Origin: Rhodospirillales bacterium
Lineage (GTDB): Bacteria > Pseudomonadota > Alphaproteobacteria > ATCC43930 > CGMCC-115725
DNA length: 64,000 bases
Direction: 5' to 3'
Assembly: GCA_028288725.1 (NCBI GenBank)
Contig: JAQGIC010000054.1
Span: 1 to 64,000, forward strand
Under the pieces are notes generated by a model. That model was not told the origin of the DNA, ran no database searches, and was given only the letters and a program-made list of their open reading frames with translations. The stretch's first letter is position 1; the number at the start of each line of letters is the position of its first letter. This document shows, one piece after another, positions 45,516-55,600 of the stretch. A program made the position numbers and the translations under genes.

Positions 45516-46687
45516 GATTTTCCTCCCGGCGTATGCTCTTTGCCCATGAGACCCAGCCGACGATCGGCCTCGTCCTGAATGACCACGAGCAATTCCGGGC
45601 GCGACGCGGCGATGGCGCGGAAATCGGCGATATCGAGCACCAGCAGCCGGCATTGGGTCAGCGTCATGATCGTCGCCGTGCGTGGCCCCCCGGTCAGCAG
45701 CGCGATCTCGCCGAAGAAATCGCCCGGTCCCATGAGGTGGGAATGCGGCTCGACCAGCGCCTCGACCTCGCCCTGCACGATGAAATACATGCAGTCCCCG
45801 GGCTGGCCGCGCCGGGCCAGGACGGAGCGGGCGGGCACCTCGCGCGGGCGCAGGATATTGGCCAGGTCGGCAATGGTGCCCGGGCCGACGTCGCGCAGGA
45901 ACGGGACCTGCGCCACCAGATCCCAATTGCGCAGGAAGTCGCGGCGGCGCAGCTCGCCGGAAAAGCCGGTGGCGAGAATACCGGCGAGCAGACCGAACAC
46001 GGTGATGCCGCAGATCATGACGAAGCCAGCCAACAATCGGCCGAACGGCGTCTCGGGCACGACATCGCCATAGCCGGTCGTGGTCAGGGTCGTGACCGCC
46101 CACCACATCGCCATGGACAGGCTGCCGAAATGCTCGGGCTGGACATGGCGCTCGGCCAGATAGGCCAGCACCGCCGCGATCAGCATCACCAGCACGAAGA
46201 TCAGCAGCACGCCCAGCACCGGCTGGCGCTCGCGCGACAGCACGCGCCACAGCATGTCGAGACCGGTGGTGTAGCGGGCGAAGCGCGAGACCCAGAAGAT
46301 GGCGAGCAGCGGCGCCCCATCCGGTGCCCAATCGACGAGAGCCAGCCCGAGCGCCATCGGCAGCACGCTGCCGATGTCGATCATGCCGTTGCGCGACACG
46401 ATCCATTCGAGCCGCGAGCGCAGGAAGGATTGACCCGTGAGGTCGCCCTCATGCGGCGCCACCCAGAGCCGGGCCAGATAATCCAGCAGGAAGCAGACCC
46501 AGACCGTGGCGATGGCCCAGAGGCAGCCGGCCACCGCATTGACGGACAGATCCGGCTGGGTCGCCTCGACGGCGGCCCCAACCCCGACCAGGACCAGGAC
46601 CGCGTCGAACAAGCGATAGACCACGGCCGAACGCGATAGCGCATGCTCGTCGATCACGTGTCGGATGAGGGCTTCGAATCTCCGCAT
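45512..46687 (-). CDS. Cyclic-nucleotide-gated potassium channel
   Basis: 391 residues. Six hydrophobic segments (about 25-240) with the K+ selectivity filter TTTGYGD, then a C-linker and a cyclic-nucleotide-binding domain from about 265 to 375 with VLARRGQPGD and GPGDFFGEIALLTGGPRTAT (Gly-Glu and Arg-Thr contacts for the phosphate are present). The layout is that of bacterial CNG channels such as MloK1. It sits in the inner membrane. The voltage-sensor-like segment has few basic residues, so gating is likely by ligand. Stop overlaps the next start as ATGA. Confidence 0.92.
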   Translation of the reverse strand: MRRFEALIRHVIDEHALSRSAVVYRLFDAVLVLVGVGAAVEATQPDLSVNAVAGCLWAIATVWVCFLLDYLARLWVAPHEGDLTGQSFLRSRLEWIVSRNGMIDIGSVLPMALGLALVDWAPDGAPLLAIFWVSRFARYTTGLDMLWRVLSRERQPVLGVLLIFVLVMLIAAVLAYLAERHVQPEHFGSLSMAMWWAVTTLTTTGYGDVVPETPFGRLLAGFVMICGITVFGLLAGILATGFSGELRRRDFLRNWDLVAQVPFLRDVGPGTIADLANILRPREVPARSVLARRGQPGDCMYFIVQGEVEALVEPHSHLMGPGDFFGEIALLTGGPRTATIMTLTQCRLLVLDIADFRAIAASRPELLVVIQDEADRRLGLMGKEHTPGGKS

Positions 46688-46770
46688 GGATACTCCATAG
46701 CGCCGGCCGGACGGCCCCTATCGCGGGCCTGGGGCGGGGGAACCGTGCCACACTGCCCGCAAATCGCATG

Positions 46771-46782
46771 TGACATACGTCA
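46771..46782. promoter_or_regulatory. TGAC-N4-GTCA palindrome in the channel/DUF302 divergent gap
   Basis: TGAC at 46771-46774 and GTCA at 46779-46782 are inverted with a four-base centre, the spacing used by CRP/FNR-family regulators. It lies between the divergent channel gene (start 46687) and the DUF302 gene (start 46860). The match to any named consensus is weak. Confidence 0.3.
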
Positions 46783-46821
46783 TCGCAGATCGCGCGCGCG
46801 GATGCGACGGTATAGAGGAGA

Positions 46822-46869
46822 ATGAGTCTAACTTTTCAACGGGCGGGATCGGGGGGACCATGGGGCTGA
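46822..46869 (+). CDS. Possible 15-residue leader peptide
   Basis: ATG 46822 has the best ribosome-binding site in this region (AGAGGAGA immediately upstream) and opens a 15-codon frame, reading MSLTFQRAGSGGPWG, that stops at 46869, ten bases inside the next gene. Terminating there could re-start ribosomes at ATG 46860. No amino-acid run typical of attenuation is present, so the role is unsure. Confidence 0.35.
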   Translation: MSLTFQRAGSGGPWG

Positions 46870-47357
46870 AGGCGGTCGGCTGGCATATCCGCCTGGCGCT
46901 GGCCTTGCTGCTCGTGGCATTGGCCGCGGGTTCGATGACGGCCGCCCGGGCCGACGAGGACGAGCCCGAATCGGTCGGCCCCTACCCTGGAACCGTCTCG
47001 CTCGCCTGCTCCTACTCGCTCACGGACGCCGTCCGCCGGCTGGAGAAGGCCGTGCGCGCGAACGGCATGACCTTGGTGCAAACGGTGAATTCCGGCGGGC
47101 GCGGACAGAGCGGCGTCTCGGTCATCCTGGTGTCGAGCAGCGAATATTGGGGTCGCATCCTCAAGGCCAGTCAACTGGCCGGCATGGAAATGCCGATCCG
47201 GCTCTATGTCACCGACACCGGCAACCGAACCTCGGCCGTGATCTATCGCACGCCGAGTTCGATCTTCGCGCTCTACGACACTGCCGAGCTGGACCGTATC
47301 GCGATCGAGCTGGACCAGCTGTTCGCCAAGATCGTCGATGACGCGATCGGCGAGTGA
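46860..47357 (+). CDS. DUF302-domain exported protein
   Basis: 165 residues with a signal peptide (cleavage near AARA) and a DUF302 domain: SLTDAVRRLEKAVRANGMTL, then VSVILVSSSEYWGRIL and MPIRLYVTDTGNRTSAVIYR. The domain binds small ligands or partners in several proteins; no enzyme is proven. The flavoenzyme-like gene starts 12 bases after the stop, so they are co-transcribed. A G-rich stretch before ATG 46860 serves as ribosome-binding site, perhaps aided by the short leader frame. Confidence 0.8.
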   Translation: MGLKAVGWHIRLALALLLVALAAGSMTAARADEDEPESVGPYPGTVSLACSYSLTDAVRRLEKAVRANGMTLVQTVNSGGRGQSGVSVILVSSSEYWGRILKASQLAGMEMPIRLYVTDTGNRTSAVIYRTPSSIFALYDTAELDRIAIELDQLFAKIVDDAIGE

Positions 47358-47369
47358 GCCGGTGAGCCG

Positions 47370-48788
47370 GTGAGCCAAAGCATGACCGATACGGCGCATT
47401 ACGACGTCTGCGTGATCGGCGGCGGCAGCGGCGGGCTGGCGGTCGCCACCGGTGCGGCCTTGCTGGGCGTACCGGTCGCCCTGGTCGAGCCCGGTCCGCT
47501 GGGCACGGATGGGGCGGAGGCGCTGGCGACGGCAACGCTGCTCGCCGTGGCGGCCAAGCTTCAGGCGACGCGGTGCGTGCCGGGCACGGTGCCGACGCCC
47601 TCGATCGATCTCGCCGCCATCCGCGGCCACGTCGCCGCAACCGTCGAAGCCGTGTCGGCGGCGACCGCCCCCGAACGCCTGCGCGCGCTCGGCATCCGTC
47701 TGATCGAGGCGCAGGCGCGCTTTCTGGCGCCCGACCGGCTCGCGACCGACGGCGCCCCGCGGATCCTCACCGCCCGGCGCTTCGTCATCGCGCCCGCGGG
47801 CAACTGGCAAATCCCGGCGATCCCCGGTCTGGATCGGGTCCCCTTTCTCACGCCCGCGGGCCTGGCGGCGCTCGATCGGCTGCCGGTCCATCTGGCGGTG
47901 CTCGGCGGGGGGGCCGACGCGCTGGAACTGGCCCAGGCCTACCGCCGGCTCGGCTGCGCCGTCACGTTGATCGCCGATGGCGATCCGCTGGACGGGCATG
48001 ATCCCGATTTGGTCGATCTGCTGCTCTTGCGTCTGCGGGCCGAGGGCATTCGCGTGCTGACCCATGCCAAGATCAGTCACGTGGTCGAGGGCAGCGCCGG
48101 CATCAGCTTGACCGTCGGTCCGTCGCAGACGGTGACGGCGAGCCATGTTCTGGTCGCGGCCGGCCGGCATTGCGACCTCGACGCGCTCGATCTCCGTGCC
48201 GCCGGCGTGCGCGGCGGACCGGACGGCATCCTGGTCGACCGGCAGCTCCGAACCACCAATCGCCGCATCTCTGCCCTGGGAGTTTCGACGGCCCGGCACA
48301 GTCCGGTTCAGGACGGGACGGCGCAGGCGGCGGTCATTCTGCGCCGCATCCTGTTTCGGCAAAAAGCCCGGTTCGATCCGATGGCTTTGCCGCGGGTCGT
48401 CCGGACCGGTCCGGGACTGGCCCAGGTCGGGCCGACCGAACGGCAGGCCCGGACGATGGCGGGCGCTGCAACAATTCTGCGCAGTCCCCTGCATGACAAT
48501 GATCGGGCCCGGGCCGAAGCCATGCCCCATGGCCTGGTCAAGATCCTGACCGATCGAAAGGGCCGGATCCTCGGCGCCGGCATCGTCGCCCCGAACGCCG
48601 ACGAATTGATCCAGCTCTGGCAACTCGCCGTGGCGCAAAAACTCATGATCGGCGCGGTCGCCAATCTGCCGGCGGTCTATCCGACCCTGGGGGAAGCCGC
48701 CAAACGCGCCGCCGGATCGTTCTTCGCCCCGCAATTGCTCAGCAGCCGCACCAAGAAGTTGGTTCGCTGGCTGGCCAAGTTCGGTTGA
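47370..48788 (+). CDS. Dihydrolipoamide dehydrogenase/mercuric reductase-like protein lacking redox residues
   Basis: 472 residues with the class I pyridine nucleotide-disulfide fold: FAD-binding VCVIGGGSGGLAVATG at residue 12, NAD-binding VLGGGADALELAQAYRRLG at about 185, and the dimerisation domain from 345 with the PERQARTM-like GPTERQARTM. The redox cysteine pair normally after the first motif (C-x4-C) is absent; that stretch reads PLGTDGAEALATATLL. The catalytic His of the H-x-H-PT motif is replaced in AVYPTLGE, and the third FAD motif ends ALGVSTA instead of A-x-GD. It cannot work as a disulfide reductase. GTG 47370 or ATG 47382 may start it. Confidence 0.85.
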   Translation: MSQSMTDTAHYDVCVIGGGSGGLAVATGAALLGVPVALVEPGPLGTDGAEALATATLLAVAAKLQATRCVPGTVPTPSIDLAAIRGHVAATVEAVSAATAPERLRALGIRLIEAQARFLAPDRLATDGAPRILTARRFVIAPAGNWQIPAIPGLDRVPFLTPAGLAALDRLPVHLAVLGGGADALELAQAYRRLGCAVTLIADGDPLDGHDPDLVDLLLLRLRAEGIRVLTHAKISHVVEGSAGISLTVGPSQTVTASHVLVAAGRHCDLDALDLRAAGVRGGPDGILVDRQLRTTNRRISALGVSTARHSPVQDGTAQAAVILRRILFRQKARFDPMALPRVVRTGPGLAQVGPTERQARTMAGAATILRSPLHDNDRARAEAMPHGLVKILTDRKGRILGAGIVAPNADELIQLWQLAVAQKLMIGAVANLPAVYPTLGEAAKRAAGSFFAPQLLSSRTKKLVRWLAKFG

Positions 48789-48820
48789 CCCGTTGAGTTG
48801 CCGGGTCGCCTGAGGCGCGA

Positions 48821-49327
48821 TCAGTCGGAATGGAGGATGTCGGGGCCGGGGCGCAACGCATCGTTCAGGCGGACGCCGGCCAGTTCCGGATCATGGATCG
48901 TGTGCATGCGCTGCCAGGCGAGCTCGATCAGCGCCACCCGCCCCGGCGACAGCCCATCGCTTTCGAGCATCACGGCCCGGACGTCGTCGATCAAGGTGCC
49001 CAGGTCGCGCGCGCCCTCGGAAAAGATCGCGATCGGGCGCCCAATCGCGGCCAGACGGACGCGGAACAGTCCCCAAAGATCCACGCGCGCGCGCGGAATG
49101 AACCCCACCAGACGCCGGACCTCGTCGGGGCATGCGCGGATGACCTCGCGGCCGGCGCAGGAACTGATCTGAAATTGCGCCGAGCGGACATCGCCGGTCC
49201 GGCCGCCGGTCGCCTGGACCAGTTCGACCGCGACGGCCGTACTTTCGACATTCATGCCGCGAACGAAACGTCGCTCGATAATGCCGAGCAGGCTTCCCTT
49301 CGGGCAAAGAACCTCGTAACCATTCAT
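48821..49327 (-). CDS. Uncharacterised protein
   Basis: About 168 residues from ATG 49327. No signal peptide, membrane segment or recognised motif; mixed alpha/beta composition with a helical C-terminus (GRVALIELAWQRMHTIHDPE). Coding character is better on this strand than on the opposite one, which has the acidic/basic, Gln-His-rich look of an antisense frame. A GTG at 49381 is another possible start. It is convergent with the flavoenzyme-like gene and shares a 227-bp gap with the OmpR regulator. Confidence 0.55.
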   Translation of the reverse strand: MNGYEVLCPKGSLLGIIERRFVRGMNVESTAVAVELVQATGGRTGDVRSAQFQISSCAGREVIRACPDEVRRLVGFIPRARVDLWGLFRVRLAAIGRPIAIFSEGARDLGTLIDDVRAVMLESDGLSPGRVALIELAWQRMHTIHDPELAGVRLNDALRPGPDILHSD

Positions 49328-49554
49328 CCCATCGGATAGTTGTGGCGATACCGAGAGATTCGAATTTTTCGGCTTTCGCACGGTTTTGCGCCAATCTACG
49401 GGCTGCCGGCCTGCTCGCGACCAGTTTGCAGTTTACTCCCGTCGTATTGAATGCATTTCCGAGTTATGTTAATTCCTGTTAAAAGTCTATTTTCCGTGAT
49501 CCCACGAAAAAATGGCCGAACTCCATCATCCTTTCAAAGCGGGACTAAAGGTCC

Positions 49555-50292
49555 ATGCGACATTTGTTAGTGGTCGAGGATGAGGACTTCTCCCGGTCTT
49601 TGCTCTCTGCCTATCTAGAGACCGGCGGATTTATCGTCTCGGGCGTCGGCTCGGGCGAGCAGGGTCTGGCCGCTATCGACACCGGCAAGATCGACGTGGT
49701 CTTGCTCGACCTTGGCCTGCCCGACCTCGACGGCATCGAGGTGTTAAAGCGCATCCGCGCGCGCTCCGCCGTTCCGGTCGTGATCATTTCGAGCCGGGAA
49801 CGATTGGAGGACCGGTTGGTGGCGCTCGAAGCCGGTGCCGACGATTTCCTGGTCAAGCCGTTCGATCCGCGCGAACTGGCGGCCCGGCTCAAGGTCGTCC
49901 TGCGCCGCTCCAGCGGCAGTTCCCAGCGCTCGGAATCGGACAGCCAGGAACTGAAGGAGCTGTGCTTCGAAGGCTGGAAGCTGCGCTTCGCCACCCGCGA
50001 CCTCATCTCGCCCGATCGGGTCGAGATCGCGTTGACGCCATCGGAATTCAACCTGCTCGCAGCCCTCGCTTCGGCGCCGCTCCGGGTGCTGTCGCGCGAG
50101 AAGCTGCTGGATTCGATCGCGCGGAAGGAAGACGCGCCGATCGATCGCACCATCGACGTGTTGGTCAGCCGCTTGCGCCGCAAGATCGAGACCGATCCGC
50201 GCAAGCCGCAGCTGATCGTGACCATCCCAGGCTTCGGCTACCGCTTCGCCGTATCGGTCACCGAAGCGATGTCGTCGAACGGGGCCGGTTAG
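49555..50292 (+). CDS. OmpR-family response regulator
   Basis: 245 residues: receiver with VVEDEDFSRS, phospho-Asp 52 in LLDLGLPDLDG, Ser in VIISSR and Lys in LVKPFD, then a winged-helix OmpR-type DNA-binding domain (LTPSEFNLLAALASAPLRVL, DRTIDVLVSRLRRKIE, IPGFGYRFAV). It is followed by a long terminator hairpin and lies beside two hybrid kinases with HPt domains, likely phosphodonors. The gap upstream (49328-49554) is AT-rich and holds its promoter. AAAGGT lies about five bases before the ATG. Confidence 0.95.
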   Translation: MRHLLVVEDEDFSRSLLSAYLETGGFIVSGVGSGEQGLAAIDTGKIDVVLLDLGLPDLDGIEVLKRIRARSAVPVVIISSRERLEDRLVALEAGADDFLVKPFDPRELAARLKVVLRRSSGSSQRSESDSQELKELCFEGWKLRFATRDLISPDRVEIALTPSEFNLLAALASAPLRVLSREKLLDSIARKEDAPIDRTIDVLVSRLRRKIETDPRKPQLIVTIPGFGYRFAVSVTEAMSSNGAG

Positions 50293-50337
50293 AGCCTGAT
50301 CCGATCAAACCAACTCGGTTTGATCGGATCAGGCTCT
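50291..50337. terminator. 21-bp perfect hairpin after the OmpR regulator
   Basis: Arms 50291-50311 and 50317-50337 are perfectly complementary across a five-base loop and are followed by AAATATTTGA. It lies between the OmpR regulator stop and the convergent kinase stop at 50370 and probably terminates both. It belongs to the same repeat family as 36480-36500 and 61674-61709. Confidence 0.85.
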
Positions 50338-50369
50338 AAATATTTGACTTAGGGCGCGGGCCTCCCGCC

Positions 50370-52553
50370 CTAACCCGCCACCCGCCCGTAGGTCCGGATC
50401 GCGTCCAGCGCCTCGACCAGTTGCGCATCGGCGCCCGCCACGGCTTCGGGCAGGCCGGCGGCTTCGACGACCAATGCCTCCTTCAGCCCGTCGCGCGCCG
50501 CGGATTCCAGCTTTTCGGCCAGGCCGCGCAGCGCGTCGAGCCGGGCCGAGGCGGCAAGACCGGCCAGCTTATGGGCGGCGGCGGCGATCGGGGCGGCTTC
50601 GCTCTGGGCCAGCGCCGCGACCAGCGCGCCGCTCGACTGGACGAGCGAGGTCCGTGCCGTCTCCAGCAGCCGCTCGGCGATTTCAGGCCCCAGATCGTCG
50701 ACCAGCTTGCCGAGCGCGCTGGGCGCTTGGGCTTCGACCCCGACCTCAGGGGCGCCCTCCAGCAGCGGGACGAGCGCCTGCAGCAGCTTCTCGATCACGA
50801 TCGGCTTGACCACGACGCCGTCCATGCCGGCCTCGTGGCAGTCGGCAATATCCTCGGGCCGCGCATTGGCGGTCACGCCCAGGACCGGAACGCCGCGCGT
50901 GGCCCGCCCCTGGCGGCGCAGACGGCGAGTGGTCTCCAAGCCGTCGAGATCGGGCATGCGCATGTCCATCAGCACGGCATCGACGGTGATGCGGGACAGG
51001 ATATCGAGCGCACCCTCGCCGCCGGCCGCCTCGACCACGACCGCGCCGCGGGCGCGCAGCAGTTCGCCCAGCAGGAAGCGATTGGCCGGCTCGTCATCGA
51101 CCACCAGCAGGCGCTTGCCCGCGACGCTCGCCGTGACCGGCACCGGTTCGACCGCCGACGATTGATCGAGCATCACCGGCAGGGCCAGCCAGAAGCAGCT
51201 GCCCTCGCCCGGCCGGCTGATTACGCCGACATCACCGCCCGACAGGCGGGCAAGCCGACGGCAGATCGCGAGCCCGAGACCCGTCCCGCCGAACCGCCGC
51301 CGGATCGAGGCATCGGCTTGCACGAAGGGTTCGAACACGATCAGCTGCTGATCCTCGCTCAAGCCGATGCCGGTATCGACGACCTCGATCCGCAGCAGCA
51401 TCTGGCTTTCCTCGGCGCCGTGCCTGAGGCCGCCGCGCACCACGATGCCGCCGCGCTCGGTAAACTTGACCGCATTGCCGATCAGGTTGAGCAGGATCTG
51501 CCGCAACCGGCTTTCGTCGCCCACCAGCACCTCCGGCAGGGCGCCATCCAGCATCGCCACCAGATCGAGCGCCTTGGTGCTCGCATCCGGCATCACGAGC
51601 GCCACGGCGTCCTCGACGATCTGCCGCGGCCGGAAGCGAGTCGACACCGGCTCGGTCTGGCTCGCGTCGCCGCCGGCGAAATCCAGGATGTCGTTTATGG
51701 TGACCAGCAGGGTCCGGCCTGCGACCGCGATGATATCGACGCAGCGCCGCTGCATCCGGTCGAGCGTGGTATCGGACAACAGCCGAATGGCGCCGATCGT
51801 GGTGTGGATCGGCGTGCGCAGTTCATGGCTGATCGTCGATAGAAAATTCGTCCGGGCCCGGTTCGCCTCATCGGCCTGAACGAGTGCTGCGCGCAGATCG
51901 TCGGTCTGTCGGGCGAGACGTGCGGCGAACCCCTCGTTCTTGAGCCGCAACGTGAAGGTATTGGCATAGACCCGGCCGATATTGAAGCCCTGGACCGCCA
52001 ATGCCACGGCCAGCACGCCGGTGGTCACCGCCATGCCTTCCTGGAACGGGCCCCCGTCGAGCGTCAGGCGCAGCGACAAGAGCGGCAGACAGGGCAGCAG
52101 CGAGGCGAAATAGGCCGGCGGGTAGGCTGACAGTACGCCGGCGCCCGCGGTGTTGAGCACGCTGAGCGCCAGGATCAGGATCGCCTGCGGCTCGATATCG
52201 CCGGGGACATAGAACAAAAACGCGCTGAGCCCCCAAATCATCCCGGTCGCGAACGAGCCGAGCACGGCGCCCAAGATCCAACGCCCCGCCGTCCGCTGCA
52301 GGTCGCCGTGACGAAACCGTCGGGTCAGCAGGACGCGCAGAGCCAACACGGCGAGATGCGCCGCGAACCAGAGGGCGATATTCATTCGGTCGAACCGGCT
52401 GCCGATCGTCCAGATCACCAGGAGAATAGCCAAGAAATTGCCGCTGAGCACGGTCGGCAGGGCTACGAAATAGGCGGCAAGCTGTGCTGCCCGCAACGCT
52501 TTGGGATCGACCGGCGCGGACCAGTCCAGGGTGGGTTCTGCGGCCGGCGGCAT
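50370..52553 (-). CDS. Hybrid sensor histidine kinase with REC and HPt domains
   Basis: 727 residues. An integral membrane sensor of about five to six helices (residues 25-205), HisKA with phospho-His 243 in [12 protein letters not shown], HATPase with DTGIGLSE and GGTGLGLAI, receiver with Asp 530 in [10 protein letters not shown], and a C-terminal HPt with His 661 in AAHKLAGLA. It can run a full His-Asp-His relay on its own. Divergent from the kinase at 52694; the HPt could pass the phosphate to the OmpR regulator next door. Confidence 0.94.
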   Translation of the reverse strand: MPPAAEPTLDWSAPVDPKALRAAQLAAYFVALPTVLSGNFLAILLVIWTIGSRFDRMNIALWFAAHLAVLALRVLLTRRFRHGDLQRTAGRWILGAVLGSFATGMIWGLSAFLFYVPGDIEPQAILILALSVLNTAGAGVLSAYPPAYFASLLPCLPLLSLRLTLDGGPFQEGMAVTTGVLAVALAVQGFNIGRVYANTFTLRLKNEGFAARLARQTDDLRAALVQADEANRARTNFLSTISHELRTPIHTTIGAIRLLSDTTLDRMQRRCVDIIAVAGRTLLVTINDILDFAGGDASQTEPVSTRFRPRQIVEDAVALVMPDASTKALDLVAMLDGALPEVLVGDESRLRQILLNLIGNAVKFTERGGIVVRGGLRHGAEESQMLLRIEVVDTGIGLSEDQQLIVFEPFVQADASIRRRFGGTGLGLAICRRLARLSGGDVGVISRPGEGSCFWLALPVMLDQSSAVEPVPVTASVAGKRLLVVDDEPANRFLLGELLRARGAVVVEAAGGEGALDILSRITVDAVLMDMRMPDLDGLETTRRLRRQGRATRGVPVLGVTANARPEDIADCHEAGMDGVVVKPIVIEKLLQALVPLLEGAPEVGVEAQAPSALGKLVDDLGPEIAERLLETARTSLVQSSGALVAALAQSEAAPIAAAAHKLAGLAASARLDALRGLAEKLESAARDGLKEALVVEAAGLPEAVAGADAQLVEALDAIRTYGRVAG

Positions 52554-52693
52554 CGTCCCTCCCGATCTCGGGCGCTGTTTCGCAATCCATCGTTACCATA
52601 GCAAGCAGGAACGTTACTTTTACGTTTCGTCCGTACGATGACCAGCGTTACGCTCTCTTGGACCCGCATTCGGGCGGAAAGGACATTGGCTGC

Positions 52694-55600
52694 ATGATTC
52701 GAATGCGCGTGCCCCGGACGACCATCGCGCTGTGCGCCGTCGCTTTGGCCGCCCTCGCGGTCATCGTGCTTTCCGGTTGGTTCGCGCTCGAATCCCGCAG
52801 CATCGCGCTGGCCAATGCCGGCGTCGCCGAGCGCAATCTGGCGCGCGCGCTGACGCAGAACGCCGATCGCGCGATCGAGGGCACCAATATCGTGCTGCGT
52901 ACCAGCGTCGATCTGGTCGAGCAGGCCGGCCTCAAGACCTTTACCGAGGATACGCTGCACGCCTTCCTGCAGGAGCGTTCGGACGGGCTGCTCGCGATAA
53001 AATCGCTGATCGTGGCCGATGCGGACGGCCATCTGCTGGCCGACTCCGAGGCCTACAACGTCACGGCGGTGTCGGTCGCGGATCGCGATTTCTTCAAGAT
53101 CCACAAGGACGCGGTCATCAACGACTATTTCGTCGGCCAGCCAGCCCATTCGCGGCTCGACGGGCAATGGACCTTCGCGATCAGCCGTCGGATCGGCAAC
53201 CCCGACGGCAGCTTTTCCGGCGTGGTCGTGGCCGACGTCGATCTCAGCTATTTCAAGCTGTTCTACGACACGATCGACGTGGGCACCGCCGGCCGCATCG
53301 CGCTGATGCGCACGGACGGCACGATCCTGACCGAGAAGCCTTACGAGGCGGGCACCGCCGGGTCGCACTACGTCGACGATCCGGAATATCACGCCCATGT
53401 CGCGTCGGTCCAACTCAACACCTTCCGGGCGACGGGGCTGGACCAAATCGAGCGGCTGCTGACCTATCATCGGTCCGAGGACGGACGGTTCGTCATCGCC
53501 GTGGCCTTGCCCATGGCGAGCGTGCTGGCGGATTGGCGGCGCGATACCGAACGCAACATGGAGATCGCCGGCACCGTCGGCCTGGTCATCCTGCTGCTGG
53601 GCGTGGCCCTATGGCGGCAGTATCGCCGGTCGGAAGCGGCGACGCGCGAGGCCGCCGCCGCCGCCGCCGCGACGCTCGAAAAGAACGCCATCCTGACCAC
53701 CATCCTGCAGAACCTGCCGGACGGCATCCGGGTGCTGGACCGCGAGCTCAGGCTGGTCGCCTGGAACAATGTCGTGTTCGACGTGCTCTCGATCGATCGC
53801 GACGCGGTGCTGACCGCGCCCGACCCCGGCCGCACGATGCGGCGTGTGCTGGCCGAGCGCGGCGATCTCGGCCAAGCCGCGGTCGAACGGCTGATGGCGC
53901 GCGAGGAGCATCGCATCCGGTCCGGCAAGCCGATCCGCTTCGAACGGCAGCAAAGCAACGGCCGCTGGATCGAGGTGCGGGCCCATCCGATGCCGGACGG
54001 CGGCGAAGTGGCGATCGTGCGCGACATCAGCGAGCGCAAGCAGCGCGAGATGGAGGTCGAACAGGCCCGACTGCGGCTGGAGGGCCAAGCGGCCGACCTG
54101 ATCGCGGCCTCGGGCGAACTGACCGTCGCCCGGGCCGAGGCCGAGGCCGCCCGGGCTCACGCCGAGGCCGCGAACCAGGCCAAGTCCGAATTCCTCGCCA
54201 ACATGAGCCATGAAATCCGCACGCCGATGAACGGCGTGCTGGGCATGGCGAGCCTGCTGCTGTCCAGCGGTCTCGACATCGAACAGCAATCCTTCGCGGA
54301 GGCGATCCAGGCGTCGGGCGAGAACCTGCTGGCGATCATCAACGACATTCTCGACATCTCCAAGCTGGAGGCAGGCCGGGTCGAGCTCGACGCGGTAGAT
54401 TTCAATCTGGAAGCCCTGGTCGAGGGCGTGGTCGAAATCGTGGCGCCCAAGGCGACCGAAAAGCGGCTGCAGATCGGCGCGCTGGTCCATTCGACCGCGA
54501 AGGGCGATTTCCGCGGCGATCCGAACCGGCTGCGCCAGGTGCTGACCAACCTCATCGGCAACGCGGTCAAGTTCACCGAGGCGGGCGGCGTTACCATCGA
54601 AGTCGCGACCGTCGCCGTCGACGACGATGCCTCGATCATCCGGCTCGAGGTCAGCGACACCGGCATCGGCATTTCCGATGAGGCCCGGGCGCATCTGTTC
54701 CAGAAATTTAGCCAGGCCGACACGTCGATCACCCGCCGCTTCGGCGGCACCGGCCTGGGGCTGGCGATCTCGCAGCAGCTGGTCGAGCTGATGGGAGGCA
54801 CGATCGACATGACGAGCGGACCCAACGGGTCGACCTTCTGGTTCACCGTCCGGCTGGACCGGGCCCAGACGCCGGTCGGCGTCCGGCCGGCCTCCGCCGT
54901 GTCGCTCGACGGGCGGCGCGTGCTGGTGGTCGACGACCTGGCGCTCAATCGCCGGATCTATCGCGGCCAGCTCGAAGGCTGGGGCCTGATCGTCATGGAG
55001 GCGGAGGACGGGTTCGCCGCCCTCGCCATGATCGAACGCGCCCATGCGGCGCACATCTCCTTCGACTTTCTGCTCTGCGACCAGCATATGCCGGGGATGC
55101 TGGGCGAGGAGCTGGCCGAGCGGGTGCGCGACCGCGCCGACCTGTTCGACGGCCATATCATCCTCGCCTCCTCCGCCGGCCTCAAGCCGAAGAACGACAG
55201 CGAACGGCGGCTGGCCGATACGGCGCTGGTCAAGCCGATCAAGGCGCGCGCGCTGCATGATTGCCTGGTCGATCTCCTGTCCGGCAAGGCCCCGGCGCAA
55301 CCGCCGGTCCGCGCCGTCGCCGGTTCGGCGTCGCTCCAGACGCCATCCGAGGCCGGCCGACGCGTGCTGCTGGTCGAAGATAATGTCATCAACCAGAAGG
55401 TCGCCCGCGCGCTCCTGGAGCGGGCCGGCCATCGGGTCACCGTCGCCAACCAGGGCGCCGACGCGCTCGCCCTGGTCGAGACCCAGGATTACGACATCGT
55501 CCTGATGGACATCCAGATGCCGGTCATGGACGGGCTGGAAGCGACCCGGCTGATCCGGGCCCGTGGCGACGCCAAGGCGCGCCTGCCGATCGTCGCCATG

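Noticed and set aside
44661-46406. A 581-codon minus-strand frame joining the methyltransferase to upstream sequence
   Set aside because: The upstream half lies out of frame over the channel gene and has no domain; ATG 45515 with GGAGGA is the true methyltransferase start.
48830-49339. Plus-strand open frame opposite the uncharacterised gene 48821-49327
   Set aside because: Gln/His/Asp/Arg-rich with no hydrophobic core, typical of antisense; the minus strand looks more like a protein, though confidence is modest.
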